64,000 nucleotides of DNA from Tigriopus japonicus (Eukaryota > Arthropoda > Copepoda > Harpacticoida > Harpacticidae). Positions within the stretch are counted from its first letter, which is position 1. Every line of letters starts with the position of its first letter. Where the stretch lies: the NCBI GenBank assembly GCA_010645155.1, contig CM021317.1:5001101-5065100 (forward strand), read 5' to 3'. The translations under genes and the position numbers were made by a program. This document shows positions 44,808 to 57,800 of the stretch, in pieces. The notes beneath the pieces are model-generated. The model had not been told where the DNA came from. It did no database searches and saw only the letters and a list, made by a program, of their open reading frames with translations.

Positions 44808-47533
44808 TAGTTCAATAAGCTCAAAACTGTTTCGATCGTGTAAGCGGGGTTATTGAAGATGTAATACCCAAGATTACAGTCATCCATTGTGCATTCAACG
44901 GTTTTGCCTCCGTTTCGAGGGAAATTGGCCAATTTTTCCTCGTAGATCATTCGGTTGTAATCCTTCTGGAATTGACACTCGTCCGGATTCAAATTTCGGG
45001 GTTGGCAAACTAGGCCATCAATTTGATCATCCGATTGATGTGTCAAGATCATATGAACCTGAGATTAGAATCACACTTTACACCCTATCAAAAAGTTGTA
45101 CAAGTTGAAAATGGTTTCCAACTTACTGGGGCGCTAATATTTTCCTCGAATAAATTTGGAGGATCGCGAGAAATTTGCCGAGCGTACCAATATTGAGTAA
45201 TCCACGTTTTCTCCGTTCCAAAATACCAAGCTTGTTCATCGACTTGACGAGGAGGCCATTGGTCATTCACTCCTACCCTGAAGAATTGAACCTCTTTTTA
45301 GCATTTCGAGATTTTTTGTCCTACTTTTAGTCATCTCATCTCACTTGGAAAGAAAGAAGGGGACCAAACCAAAAGGAACACCAAGACCATTGATGATGTA
45401 AAATGATTGAAAGCGACCTCTCATATCGGTTTCAAATTGCTCTTGGGCTTGACTTTCGGTCCAATTGTTGATGATACTTGGTAAACGAAACTCAACCCCA
45501 TCAAGAGCGCCGTCCAGATTAATCAAAGCATGAACATTCTCAGGATGATCCAAAGCATATTTATAAACCACACCGAGACCACCTCCCCACCTAGAAAAGG
45601 ACTTTACTTGCAACAAAGAGTCTCCTGAGGCTGAGTCTAGGCAAGGATGACTCAATGAAGGATATATTCCAGAATACCGTTGACGGCTTAGTTACTACAA
45701 TGAAAATTCAACGGAATATTTGCTGCACTGAAATAACCTCTCATTTTAGTACAATTACAGGTCTCAAGTTGTATTCCTGCCATTTTTCCTGAGAAATTGA
45801 GACGTCCTAGGTCTAAGCTACTCACCCGACAAAAGCAAATGGAGGATCAAAGTCCGGTTCCTGTTGAACCAAGGCTTGAATGAGTTCGTGGTAGAATTGC
45901 TCTGGTTGAGCTTGATCATAACGCATGTAATCCGAGAAACCGAGTCCGGGTTTGTCCCACACGCAAATCCGATGGCGTCCATCCATGGCGTTGAGGATTC
46001 CCAACCAATCGCCCAAACCATGTGAACCATCGCTTTCAAAAATAATGGTAGGGAGGTCGGTGGTGTTACCTACAATGGTGCATGATCAAACAAGAGCTGA
46101 TTGACTAAGGGGAATCCTGTTATGTCCACGCCAATTCGGTTTCGTCACCTTCACATCGGTAATAGATTGTCTGTGTACTTGCATCAGCCAATGAATAGGT
46201 GAGATACTTTCCCGGTATGATTGGATATTGCACAGAGCCAAACGAGTGAACAATGGCTCCAAACGACAGCAAGACGCAAATCACCAAGAACAGGACCTTT
46301 AAAATCGAATTCAGTCCTAGACTGGAGCAAAATCAGATGAGCTTCAACGATGAGAGAAATTTCAGACATGTTTTTGGACTCGAACCTGTGGTACTTTCCT
46401 CGTCAACGGCTTTAAAGAGGCTGGTTTTGACGAATTCCTGACATTGGCTAAACTAGCCTTTTCGAAGCGATAACTTTGGATGTAGGTATTGATCGAGGCC
46501 ACGATGATGGTGAAGGCTGTTATTAGTGCCAGGTCTACTCGCCCAAAGACCGCCCAAGAAATGCAGTGAATGAGGGACAAAACCATGATGAAGACATAAT
46601 AGATACCGTCCACGAGAAGCATTGCCTATTGTGGGAACAAGAGATTAGAAAACCGCGTAATTTTCACAAGTGACTTCTTGATGAGGCCATAACCGTGGGG
46701 CGTCTTGACCCCAGGAGGCTTTAAAAAACGTCCCCAGGGGGTAAATCTTCTCTATGAATTGTAGTTTAGTAATTCAGTTTTAAACAAAAACATTGAAAAA
46801 TCTAGTTTTGGCTACCTGTGTTCGACAGTCTCATTGGAGTCATATTCATGATTGATCTGTAAGGTATGAAAGTCTAAAAAAAATCCAATTAAGACAACTT
46901 TTTTTGATCTTTTTTTGTTTTAATCCTCCCAATTCATGCATTTTAATAGGTTTTGAAGACTTACTCATGATCAACTTTGATTTATTATTGATACTCTGGC
47001 GTTTTCGTTCAACCTCGACTAATTGTTCGGTGCTTTGTCGTTAACAAAACCATGAAAGAGATATTTGTAAACCACTAAATCACATTTTCTCCTCGGACAA
47101 CCAGACACTTTTTCTCAATCTTACGATGCTATTTGAGTATGCATGAACAGAGGCCATGATAATGCGTTGACTTTGGCTGCATTATTATTAGTATCATCAT
47201 TATCATACAGATCAGCAATTTGTGTCAGCTCCGTTCATCAGACACGTTCAAAGTGTCAAACCTGACAGGAATTCTCACGATCATAGAGGGCCCTCCTCCT
47301 ACCTTGGAAGGTCCCGATTCGATATCTGGTGTAGCTTGGATTATGATGGATTGAATGCCCACGAATGACAACACCAGGCAATACCACACTGTCTGGAAGT
47401 GGTTGAGCTGAGGCCAACGCCCTGGTCCTCGATTGTCCGTTAGGATCAGACCCGTGGCCACACCCAAAATGGCCAGGGTCGTGACCACGAGGGTGAGGCC
47501 AAACAGGGTATAAGTTTTAACTTTGGATCGCAT
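44807..47533 (-). CDS. Membrane alpha/beta-hydrolase-like protein lacking the nucleophile
   Basis: Minus-strand exons: 47533-47303, 46625-46386, about 46316-46149, 46069-45826, 45590-45345, 45277-45127 and 45058-44807, about 510 residues. All junctions fit in phase except the one between the second and third exons, where no donor-acceptor pair I tried kept frame; a tiny exon or different splice site is likely. The N-terminal part has several membrane helices (TLFGLTLVVTTLAILGVATGL, VFIMVLSLIHCISWAVFG, VLFLVICVLLSFGAIV). The hydrolase core follows: TIIFESDGSHG, RICVWDKPGLGFSDY, then at the nucleophile elbow GWGGG where G-x-S-x-G is expected, and ALINLDGALDG. This suggests a non-catalytic or unconventional member. 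I recall similar sequences with a glycine-rich elbow in other eukaryotes. The function is unknown. Confidence 0.75.
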
Positions 47534-49427
47534 CTTGGACTGTGAACCTCAGACTGAGGCTGGGTTGTCATTGCTTGAATCGATTATCTGCTTTAAATGC
47601 CAGCGTCCTGATTGACTCTACTGTACATAAACGTGCGTTATCGAGCGCTTCTTAATTATTAATCTGATAAGCGTGATGAACTGCGTGCTTGCACCAAACA
47701 ACAACAACAACAACGACAAATCACAACACTTAGTAGTGAACGTTTAAGTGTGATGTTGATTACTCATTGAGCACACAATAGTGAAGACAGCTGGAGTCAT
47801 GTGATTGTATCTTTGTTTTGTTCATTCATAAAGTCAGCATTTTCCATGTATGTTCGAATGCAACATCGTCCAAGACAAGAAGTTACGTGGTACGAAGCGG
47901 TTTCTTGCTAGGCTGAAAAAAAGTCGTCGTTATCGTCTTGGGTCTTGATTTTGTCGTTGTTGTGTGGGTGGGTGGTGAACCGCGATTTCCGGTTCAGAAT
48001 GTTTCCCAAATCATCGTGTGTTCCCAACTCAATGTTGAACGTTGAAACATTTCTCGGATTCTCTTCGACAATTTGGTCGTTGGACCTTTTAGGTTTCATG
48101 ATCAAGTTCACGTTTGCCGCCGAAGGAATTCCTTCTTAGATGGATCAACGACGACCCTGGACTAGTTTCGGGATTGAATTCCAGCACAATTATTTTTCCA
48201 TTTGGTTTCGTAATGTCATCTGAAGCATATTCTTGGAGTGTCTGTCTGTCTTTCCATCCATCTCGCGGCAACCCCACGAATGCGCATGATTTCAAATTCG
48301 AGAGAGAATACTGAAAATTCGGAGCTCACACTCATGTACTAAAGCTAAGCACATACGAAAGACCAATGTACATGGATACAGACAGAGAAGATCGTCTGAT
48401 GACGATGATGATGATGATTGCGGTGAGAAGAGCTTGACTTTTTGAACGGAATGGAGAAGTTTGCCGATGCCAATTGGCACCCCGTACATATACTCTTCGG
48501 GTGAAATGAATCCAAGTTACAAGTTCGTCCACTTAAATATTGACAACCATCCATTTTGTGGCGGCGGCTTCACTTCGATCACGTATCAAAATTCGAGCGT
48601 GAAAAGGGGCAAGAGATTAAAAAGTATTATCTTGCCGTCGAGAAGGATAAGTGTGGGGATTGAATCTAAAATAACAACATGGGAACTAACCAATCATATA
48701 TATTGTGCAAATGTACGGCGTACAATCGGTTGTTACGTTGGCTTATCTTCGGGCAAAGCTAAAGGGTTGCAACAAAAAGTGCAATGACGTTGTCAAGTCT
48801 ATCACAAAGCCACCGAGGGTTGCTAATAGTGCAATAAAATAAAATCATGGCATCACCAAAGCCATTTGCGGTAATGCCGGCAGTGTCGGCCGAGTTTACA
48901 AGTATAATCTGGGATGTCTCTAAACGAGGCATCCCACAAATGACAAAATGAAGAGTCATTAAACTTGAATGTAAACGGTGATATGATATTATGGACGTTC
49001 GAATTGGTTTATTGATAGCACTAAAGAGAGAAGAAACCGCTGTGCAGAAAAACCTCCCACATTGCCAATTCTAGCTCATTTCATTGCAACTTGCTTCAGG
49101 GTGACCTAGAGCATATGCATTTTTTTTAGTTCGCATGAAACCGTAGACTACATGTCAAAAAGCTCTCATCGATATGTAATCAACAACCAGCTCGTTACCA
49201 AGCACGTTGAAAGACGCTTCAACTCAATTTTTGCACGGATGAAAAATTACGTCAGATATGTTGAAGGCAGAAAGAAAGTCAATTCAACATTTCCTCAGAA
49301 CGATACGTTTATCAAGGTCTTTTTTAAATTTGAAATTCTTCAGATAACTTGGATCGCACACTGAGACTTCTAGGATTGTAATCAACTCAAAACATGTCCA
49401 CGTGACGGATGACAGACGAAAATCAAA
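47534..49427. other. Intergenic, upstream of the hydrolase-like gene
   Basis: This should contain the promoter of the minus-strand hydrolase-like gene. It has a CAA run near 47700 and a GAT/ATC run near 48400. Minus-strand frames at 47908-48111 and 48089-48295 have polar, disordered composition and no splice or homology support; not called. Confidence 0.45.
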
Positions 49428-49433
49428 TTTATT
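49428..49433 (-). terminator. Poly(A) signal AATAAA for RAB23
   Basis: TTTATT on the plus strand, about 210 bases beyond the RAB23 stop codon on the minus strand. Confidence 0.5.
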
Positions 49434-49644
49434 TTTTTCTCAAGGAAAGAATGATTAACACGTATTGCTGCGCTCTCTCCTTACATGCATTTGCCTGTAG
49501 GCACAACTAAATCGAACAATTAACGTAGGTAGGAAGGTAGATAAACTCAAAGGTCTGACTAGATCACAGTTCAATACAAATAATTTCTCAAAATACGGCC
49601 ACCCTGTCCAATTGCAAACATGGCGCTTTTAAAGGATGAGTTGA

Positions 49645-52600
49645 TTAAAGGACCCGGCAACCAGTTTTAATGGGCAGTTTCTTGTGCATGTTCCGCTTCT
49701 TCAGGGTGTTCAATGGCTTGAGGGTGATGGTCTTCTCGTTGAGTAACCAATGGTTGTTTCTTTTGTTCAAACTGTTGAACATTGGGTTATTCAAATACTC
49801 TTGTGGCGTCGCATAGCGTCCTTTGGACCGCAAACCTTTTTGATTCTCCTCCTGTTGCTCGCTTTGTAGGGAGGCTGTACTGAATGGATGTTTTCTCGTG
49901 GCCAAACCACCACCAATTTGAATAAGAGACATGGAATGAGCCAGATGAGCTGAGTGAGAACCGAACCGATTGTGGAAGAACACCGAGCTCCGGATTTGGT
50001 TGACATAGTTCTCTGCCAGGTGCTGGAACACGTTGCAGATGTTGATGTCCTCTTTGACCGAGGTCCGGTAGATCCTCATATTGCATTCTTGGGCTAATGC
50101 CTCCACTTCCTCACTGGAATTAGAGAAAATCACCAAATTTAGTTAGATGAGAGTGAAAGAGTGCATGGATTGCGAGAGGCACAGCTACTACTTGTCCATA
50201 GATAGTCTGGGAGGGTGTTCACAGTAATTAACCTCAAACAAAAGATCTTGATCTAATTGAAGACTAATCCTGGCAATTAGTTAAAGCGAGATAAGATTTG
50301 TCTTCCATCTAGAGGTTTAATCTCATGCCAGATCAGGGATACGCTCGATATGATGTAGCACAGTAGTAGCATCACAGGATTGAACAACAGTACTCACATC
50401 TTGAGTGAGGCCTCGTTGTCCTACTTGGAAACCGTCCCACGCCAAGTTGGCCGAAGGAGTGCGCAAATTTTGATTTTATTTCGTGGGAAGCAATAAATTT
50501 AGCAATTTGCTCTGTTTTTCACACTCTTTAAGAACAGAGCAATGCTGTTAAAGAGGGAATGTGTCATCCCAGTCAATGATTTATAGCCTGCAGACACATC
50601 TTCGGCTTCATCTTCGTCGTCTCAAAGAACAGGAAGAGGAACAGTTGGGCCAAACAGTATTCGCAATATGCTCTACATTGCTGATCTAACTCAACCAAAT
50701 ACCTCGTGGCCATGAAAAAAGCATTTTTGCTCTTCATCTTTGGTCAAGACTTGAACAAAGGGATTTCGAAGGGGATTTGGGAGTTTTTATCGGCTTGTGA
50801 TTTACATAAGTGGCCACACCATCACCACAACCCAAATCCTGGGGGTGTTTCGATCTGATTGTGCGCACTCCGCATCAGTCGGTTGAGAGGAGCAATAAAA
50901 TCCTAAACAATGGAGTCTTTTATGCTCTGATTTATCTGGATCAGCTGACGTACTTACCCCATACATACATACGTACACACACGTGTGTTCCATTAGCAAA
51001 TTTCATTACATACTAGTCACGACACAACTCACACCTACACATTGGCCGATCTTGACTAGTTGTGTGCATGCACTTTCAACATTCTTCATTGCATGCGACG
51101 GTAACTTTTTGAGCTATACAGTATACTCTAACTTAGGGATAGAGTTATAGTTTTGAACATCACTTCCAAACAAGGAAGTTCATCAAGTACCCCCTCCTCC
51201 TCCTTCTCAACAAGGAAAATAGACCAATCTCGTAATTTGCCATTGATTGGAATCAAATCATACTCAAAGATGTCTCTGTCGTAGGCAAAAGATCGTCAAC
51301 TGTATGTAACCAAGGTAAACAAGAATAATGTATGTTTGGACTCGTTTAAAGAAATCTTGGGATTCAATGTCTTCTCCAATTTGTTGGAATCATGTTCATC
51401 CCTCTACAATGTGCTGAAGATTTCAACGCCCCACCCTAATTGACCCAACATGAAAAGATCCTTTTAACTTTTTGAGCTTGAAACGGGTGGCTGGTTTAAA
51501 GGCAAGACAAAAAAGAGCAGTGATGCTGAACAAGAGATCCAAATTCGGATTGCATTGAGATGGAAAAATGAACATTCCATTGCCACTCACTCCACTCACG
51601 TAGACTGCTCTTTTTAAAGCCGAGATGGAGACAAAAGAAAATGTACAAAAATATCTGGCCCACGCATTTTATATTGAGATTCAGTGCCACTCAGTTGAAA
51701 GCTCCAAGAGGGTCAAATATGGCAGTTCAGTTATGTCCAGTTCATATGGGAATGGAAAACGAATGTAGATTGAAGGAAGAGACCTTTGCCTGAGCCAATG
51801 AATATACGTTTGTCAAGCTTGGCCACTAAAACATTTTAGCAATGCTCTTTTAGTGATTGCAAAATTTGTGTTAATGGCTGTCAAGTGCAACTGTTATTGG
51901 ACCATTGTCACGATGGTTCATAACTACCTCATTTTGCCACATTGAAGTTTACAAAATTATGCAAAGAAAGTAGAAAATAAGTACTTGATAAGTCAATTTT
52001 TTGAAGGACTCGAAACTTCTCCCTTTACAAAGTTGAGTGTGGACCAACTAATTTTATCTAATATCATTTCCTCGATTTTACGATGTTCGAATTAACCGAC
52101 GATTGAAAAGACAGTTTGAGGCGTTTTTGAAAAATTAGATGACGAGACGCGGAGGAAGAGGTGAAATTTGTTGCTTTTGTTTGGCAGAGAATGGAAATGC
52201 AAATTTCCCAGGGAAATCTGGGAAAGCCAACCTGTCCAATTGGATTCGTCTTGGTGAATTAATTATGAAAAGCGACCTACAAAGAGGAAATTCCGCCCGG
52301 ATGAACAGATCACCACTTTCTTTTCTTTTTTTGACGTAATACGCGCAATACAATGGGAGGCAGTTCATCTGGCAATCTAGGACTATTCTTGCATTTACTG
52401 CCAAAGAATTTCAATTCGATGCGGAACGTCCTGTTACCGCAGTTTTTGAAGAGAGCGAGACATGGTTTTAAACGGAAAATAGATCTCTTTCTGAAGATTC
52501 GCTCTTGTTGTGGTTGGATGGAATCAGTGACTAGTGTGTTTTCTCTGTTCCTCATCTTTCGTGAAGCTTCTTTAAGTGCATTACGTAAAGATGTGGGAGA

Positions 52601-54817
52601 ATCTCTCATCTCATCATCATCATCCTTCCTTGCCTGCTTGCTTCCTTGCTTGTGGCTTGTTACATAAAGCTTAGCTTATCAAGGTGTAATTGTGATGAAT
52701 CATGTCCTAAATTGGCAAATATCCATCACTGATGTGACAAAATGAAGTGCAACGCCTCATTGCACCGCGTCCCTGGCCAACTTTCCTTTCTCGACTTGCT
52801 CCGTCTCAAGATTCCTAACTAGACCAAAGACATCCTTCTCCGAGGTCACGTCATTTTTCTCCGCTCCTTTTGGCCACCCTTGAAATTGGCGCCACAACAA
52901 AGCAACTAACTTACTTTGTCACTGCTGATTGGTGCATCAGGTCAATCTTGTTCTGAACCAAAACCATGGGAATCGAGGATCCTCCGCATTCGTCCTCGAC
53001 TTTTTTACGCCATTTCTTCACGGCTAAAAACGAGGCTCTGTCGGTCGTGGAAAAGGCCACCACACAGGCTTGGGCACCACGATAATAAGCTTTGGTGATC
53101 GCGTCGAATTCTTCTTGGCCTGCCGTGTCCCACAACATCAATCGTACATCTTGGCTCAAGATCCTAAAGTGAAAAAGAGTGAGGTTTGAAATGTATTGTG
53201 GGGTAAACTAGCGGATAATAAATTTAGGTAAGCAGCTCAGATTTTCAAAAATGGTGCTAGTGCGCTACAAGCCATAACTTTCGCTAGGTGGAAAACCCTC
53301 GGGTGGCCAGTAACTCAAGTGGTCTTTCTAAGCATTCCCTGTTTTAACACTTGAGAGCATTTGAATCGGCTTTTTCTCTCGTTTCCAAGTAATCAAATAG
53401 CAGTTAATTTCTTCCAGAGAAATTCCAGACCGTTCAAGCAGTCCAAGACTAATGTCTTCATGGTACTAGCAACATTAAGAGAAGGAACGAAAGATTTCAC
53501 TCGTCAGAAAAAAGCCAATTTAGACATTTTCACCCCGGCCATAATAGTAGAGGTGTGTGATGTTAATAAGTGTACGTCAAATTAGTCGTTTTTTACTCCG
53601 TGTTCACTCATTTGTCGCCATCTTTTTTTCTCATTCGTGTACACTGATGAACGCTGAAAGTTCCAAGATATTCAGTGTTCAGGAAGCCTCCGTTGATTGT
53701 CTACTCTTTTAACAATTTATGACCCAATTCAGGCCCCCGACACAATGGGGCCCCTCATTCGATATATCAAAAAGCCCATGTCCGAAACGAGACCTTCAAT
53801 TAACAACTGATTTAGAACCATTCAATTCCACAAGATCCACTGACCGTGCGACAAAGTTAGTACACACTAAGTAGACCCACTTCCCTCATTTGAATCCGAA
53901 GACACTCATTCAAGGTGGATTCGCCATGGCCGATTCCCGACTCGAGTTCACTCCAAGGAAGAAAAACACTTTCCCGCTCGTTTCATTCTGGCAAAGTTTG
54001 AAAGTCGAATCTGTCAGATGCTGAAATTGGCTAATCTACCTTTGACCTTATCTGTAGCTCCACTTTTTAATGGAGGCCTATCTTGCTTACCTCGCTAAGA
54101 ACAACCATGACGACGAGTTGAAAACACGGAGGGGAAAGAAAAAGTTCCTTCTGTTTTCGAGCGAGTAGGGTCATATACGGTCTTTTTTTCCTCACGTTAA
54201 TTGCCTCGAAACTCATTAGAGTTTAATTCTTTGTCAAATTTTCGTTCTCATGTTCAGTGTTGTCTCTGCATTCGGCCCAGATATCGCAAGGAAGACTTTT
54301 GAGCATCTGGTCCCCATTAACAATGCTTACTTAACTTACTGTAGAATGTAATGTGTGCGTAACCACTTCTCGAAACAGACGGCAAGTCTACGGTTTACAA
54401 TTTTGTTTGAGCAACGAACTTTGCGAATTCTTAAACTACCCATGCGGTTGGAAAACAAAGGGAATTGTCGCCTTTGACTTTTGACTTTTTGAAATGGCAT
54501 TGAACGTTTCCTAACAAGCTTCTCTCGGATGTTCCTCTCGGATCGGGTCTTGTCTCAAAGGTTTCTTTTGTTTCAGTCCCGCTATTTTGTTGAGCAAGTT
54601 AACCATCTCACCAGAACAAATATTTGGGTGATAGGAACATAAGAAATGAAAACGATAATCAAAATATTGCTTAACATAACAAGAAAGATAATCACCTGAG
54701 TGGTTTCTCCAGGAAGTCGACGCCAATCGTCTTTTTGTAACCTTTGGTGAAGACGCCCCTACAATAGCGCTGAATCATACTGGATTTACCCACGGCTCCA
54801 TTGCCCACGATCACCAC
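49645..54817 (-). CDS. RAB23: RAB23 small GTPase (first coding exon not found)
   Basis: Minus-strand exons 54817-54696, 53163-52915 and 50113-49645 join in phase (acceptors CTTTAG, CTTTAG, TTCCAG; donors GTGATT, GTAAGT) and encode 279 residues. All GTPase motifs are present: GNGAVGKSS (P-loop), KKTIGVDF (switch I), WDTAGQEEFDAITKAYYRGAQ (switch II, as in RAB23), NKID and TSVKED. The protein ends CRVL, a CaaX prenylation box, also a RAB23 trait. In animals RAB23 regulates Hedgehog signalling, ciliary traffic and planar polarity. The exon carrying the first dozen or so residues before VVIVGNG must lie upstream of 54817, possibly outside the window. Beyond the G domain the tail is about 110 residues, clearly longer than in vertebrates, and basic near its end. 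Introns are large (2.8 and 1.5 kb). Confidence 0.93.
50114..52914 (-). other. RAB23 intron, 2.8 kb
   Basis: Large intron between the second and last RAB23 exons found here. It contains CTCC and ATC simple repeats (near 51190 and 52613) but no nested gene that I can support. Confidence 0.7.
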
Positions 54818-57800
54818 CTAAAGGGTCGGAAGAGACAAGAAAGTACAATATGAGATGTCAGCTTAGAAATAAATAAAGATCTTTTTAATCATCTCTCATG
54901 TCCGAGTTGGCCTTCCCGAGGCCATAAACGAGAGGGAGGTGTCATTTACATATTTAACAATAAGCAAATTATGTTTCCCTTAAACCGACTCTGAGCCGTT
55001 CAAACGAGAAAGACGTGAGAGCCATCATCATCATTGAACACATTTGGACGATTGTTTGCCTTTCAATTTATGAACCTTTTGCCCGCTTCAATGTCAAGGA
55101 AAATGACAATTCAAACACTCGAAGAAATTGCCTCTCGTTCATCAATCCATCCCATACACCCTACAGTATTCAAGATTCTCAAGTGTCCGTGCATTCCAAA
55201 CCAACCAACCTAACCAACCAACCACTACATGCATGCCATGCGCACGAACGGACGGACGGTAGAACAAACGTTGTATGTACTGATAGGAGGAACCACATAC
55301 ACTTTGGTTAGGCATGGTGTGTGGTGTCAGGATGCCCTTGGACGTCAGAGATCATCTCAGGTCATCAGAGCTCATCTTTGAAATGAAATCGGACGAAGCC
55401 GCTCAAAATCGAGTGACTGGCGCTCTCATTCAGTATTCATCGCTCAAAGAGCCGATCCATCTATTATTTGAAAATCTAGTTCGATTGGCCCGCCTCATCC
55501 TTGTTTGAATCAAAGAGGATGGTTTTGACTCGAAGCAAAGCCATCCCCAGAATGAAAAAGTATGGACACGTGCTTATGCGTGTGAGCATGTATGTGCATG
55601 TGAGAACTTTGGGAGTTTTGTAAATAGAAGTGACACTCGGCAATGACGAGGAGAGATGCCGAAACTTCTTGTAGTGTTTTACTTGCGTCAAATAAAGAGA
55701 ACAAAAAGCCTCGCTGTTTTATGATTGTCAATTCCCTCGGCGTTTCTTTCGGCACCATCTCGTGTTCGGAAGTGCTCAAATTGCCTTGCCTAAATTCGCG
55801 GTAAGGTTGGAATTGTAAAATTATGGATGCCACGAAATACCGAGTCCGCATGTCGGGTTATAAGGCTAAAGACACTAATGTCTTTGCATCGCGTATGTAG
55901 TGTCACACAATGAGATGCATGTCCCCATCATGAATGGGCTCTTTTTGGGTGACACGGGCCAGAGGCGTAAGGTCAGGGCTTCGAACTTATCTGATAATGG
56001 GTATGTGGTCAATACCCCGGAAAGAAAACCGGGTTCAGGGCTAGGATATCAGAACAGCCTGTTGAAGCTGGGCCCTGATGATCTGACCATAAATATAGCT
56101 GTCGGCTGTGAATATCCAGCAGTTGATTCAATATTTCAAACTCCAGGATTTCACCTTATAGCCCTTGCAAGACCTTATATCTAAGAGTCTCTTTTGATTC
56201 GGCTGTGATAGCGTCCAAAATTCTGAAAGAGCAAATCAATTTGCAAAAGCATTGCCCGTCCTTGACTCTTCATGACATTGCTCAATTTAATGAGAAACGG
56301 CGGCCCTACCTTTGTTTGCAATCATATTGATTTGCAGCATATTTTTTTGATTTGAAAATTGGGCGTCTTTGTTTAAAGAGACCCTTGAACCCACATCCAA
56401 TTCCAAGACTGCAACGTTTTATAGTAATTGGGGGAAGTTATTTGGCCGCTCTAATTCCAGCGCTGACCCTGGCTGTCACCTTTTCGATTTAGAATGATCG
56501 TGAACCATGATGGGGTCTCGTAATTTCATAATTTCGGCTCGCTCTCTTGGATCTGTATTTGAATCCGATAATGGGAGCAAGGGGATCATCCAGACCAATT
56601 GATTGAATCTACCAAGGTCTTCATATTGATCTTGATTGGGTCGCTGTGGTTTGTTCTTTGAGAGACGTCGAATAATGGCGACGTTGACTCAGAGCTGAAC
56701 TAGTCTCAAAAGAGGGGGGGGTTAAGGGGGCAGACCCAAGAAGTATTTGGTGATCAATTTACTCTCAATTGCTTCCCAAGGACAAACAAATGTGATGAGA
56801 AACCTGCGATCTGTTGTGTTCTTTGAAGATGACCTCCACTCGTTTTGACTGCTCCGCTTTTTCAACTTCACTCACTATCTTCCACAAGAACCTCGGAAGT
56901 GATGGACAAGTGTGAGAATCTGTGTGATTCCTTATCGACGAAAGTGGGAACTAATGCCAGAAGAGGATCTCTGAGAGCTCATTTCTCGATCCGAATCGCT
57001 TTGACGGGCGCATCAGGTGGGGAATTGGACGAACTTACTACTTTGAGGACAGTGGGTAGAACTCAAGAATTTAGAAAACCCATCCTCCAAAACAGCAGAT
57101 CTGGAATTTAGATCGACACATTATGACATGGCTTCGTTGATTGATGGATGTGATAATTCGAGAAGAAGACGATTCAGCCACTCGTACACCTTTCGTGACA
57201 GTTGGTCAGAAATCCAAAGCTGTCCAAGTCTTTGTTTAAACGCCATATGTGCCCTCCTCCAAACAATGGGCACGGCCCCTCATGCTGGACTTTGGAAGCA
57301 ATTTTTTTGGGACAACCCATCAAGCTTTTGGAGTAAATAGTTTGGTTCGGAGGGCCAAATTCTTCGATTGGACTCCGTGGACAAATTTGGTTCCTCATAT
57401 CAGATGGTTTTGGGGATTGGTTCCCGTCAAAGTAGACCTGACGGCATTGTTGCCTGATAGATCATTGCCCAAATTGTGCTGGAATGTAAGAAATGTCTTC
57501 TTCTCTTGAAGTGAAGCGTGGATCATCACGGACCTCTGCTTCTGCGAGATGAGAATCTCTTCCCTGCTTCATGACGGATGAGCTGTCTAATCATTCATAA
57601 ACTTGAAATATCTCGCAGATCCAGATTTACAAACCATGCATGCACGTCTCGTTACATCTTGCTTGGTTGATGCTCAAGTTCAAGTGGACCGGCTACTGAT
57701 GACGCTTCTTCTTCTTCTTCGTCTCCTAAAGATGATACGAGGTCACGATCATCGTGGAGGTCATTAAGGATGATGCAGTAGCCAAGTCAGTCGTCTTTGG

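Noticed and set aside
47908..48295. Two overlapping polar minus-strand ORFs
   Set aside because: Disordered composition, no supported splice or start; more likely upstream DNA of the hydrolase-like gene.
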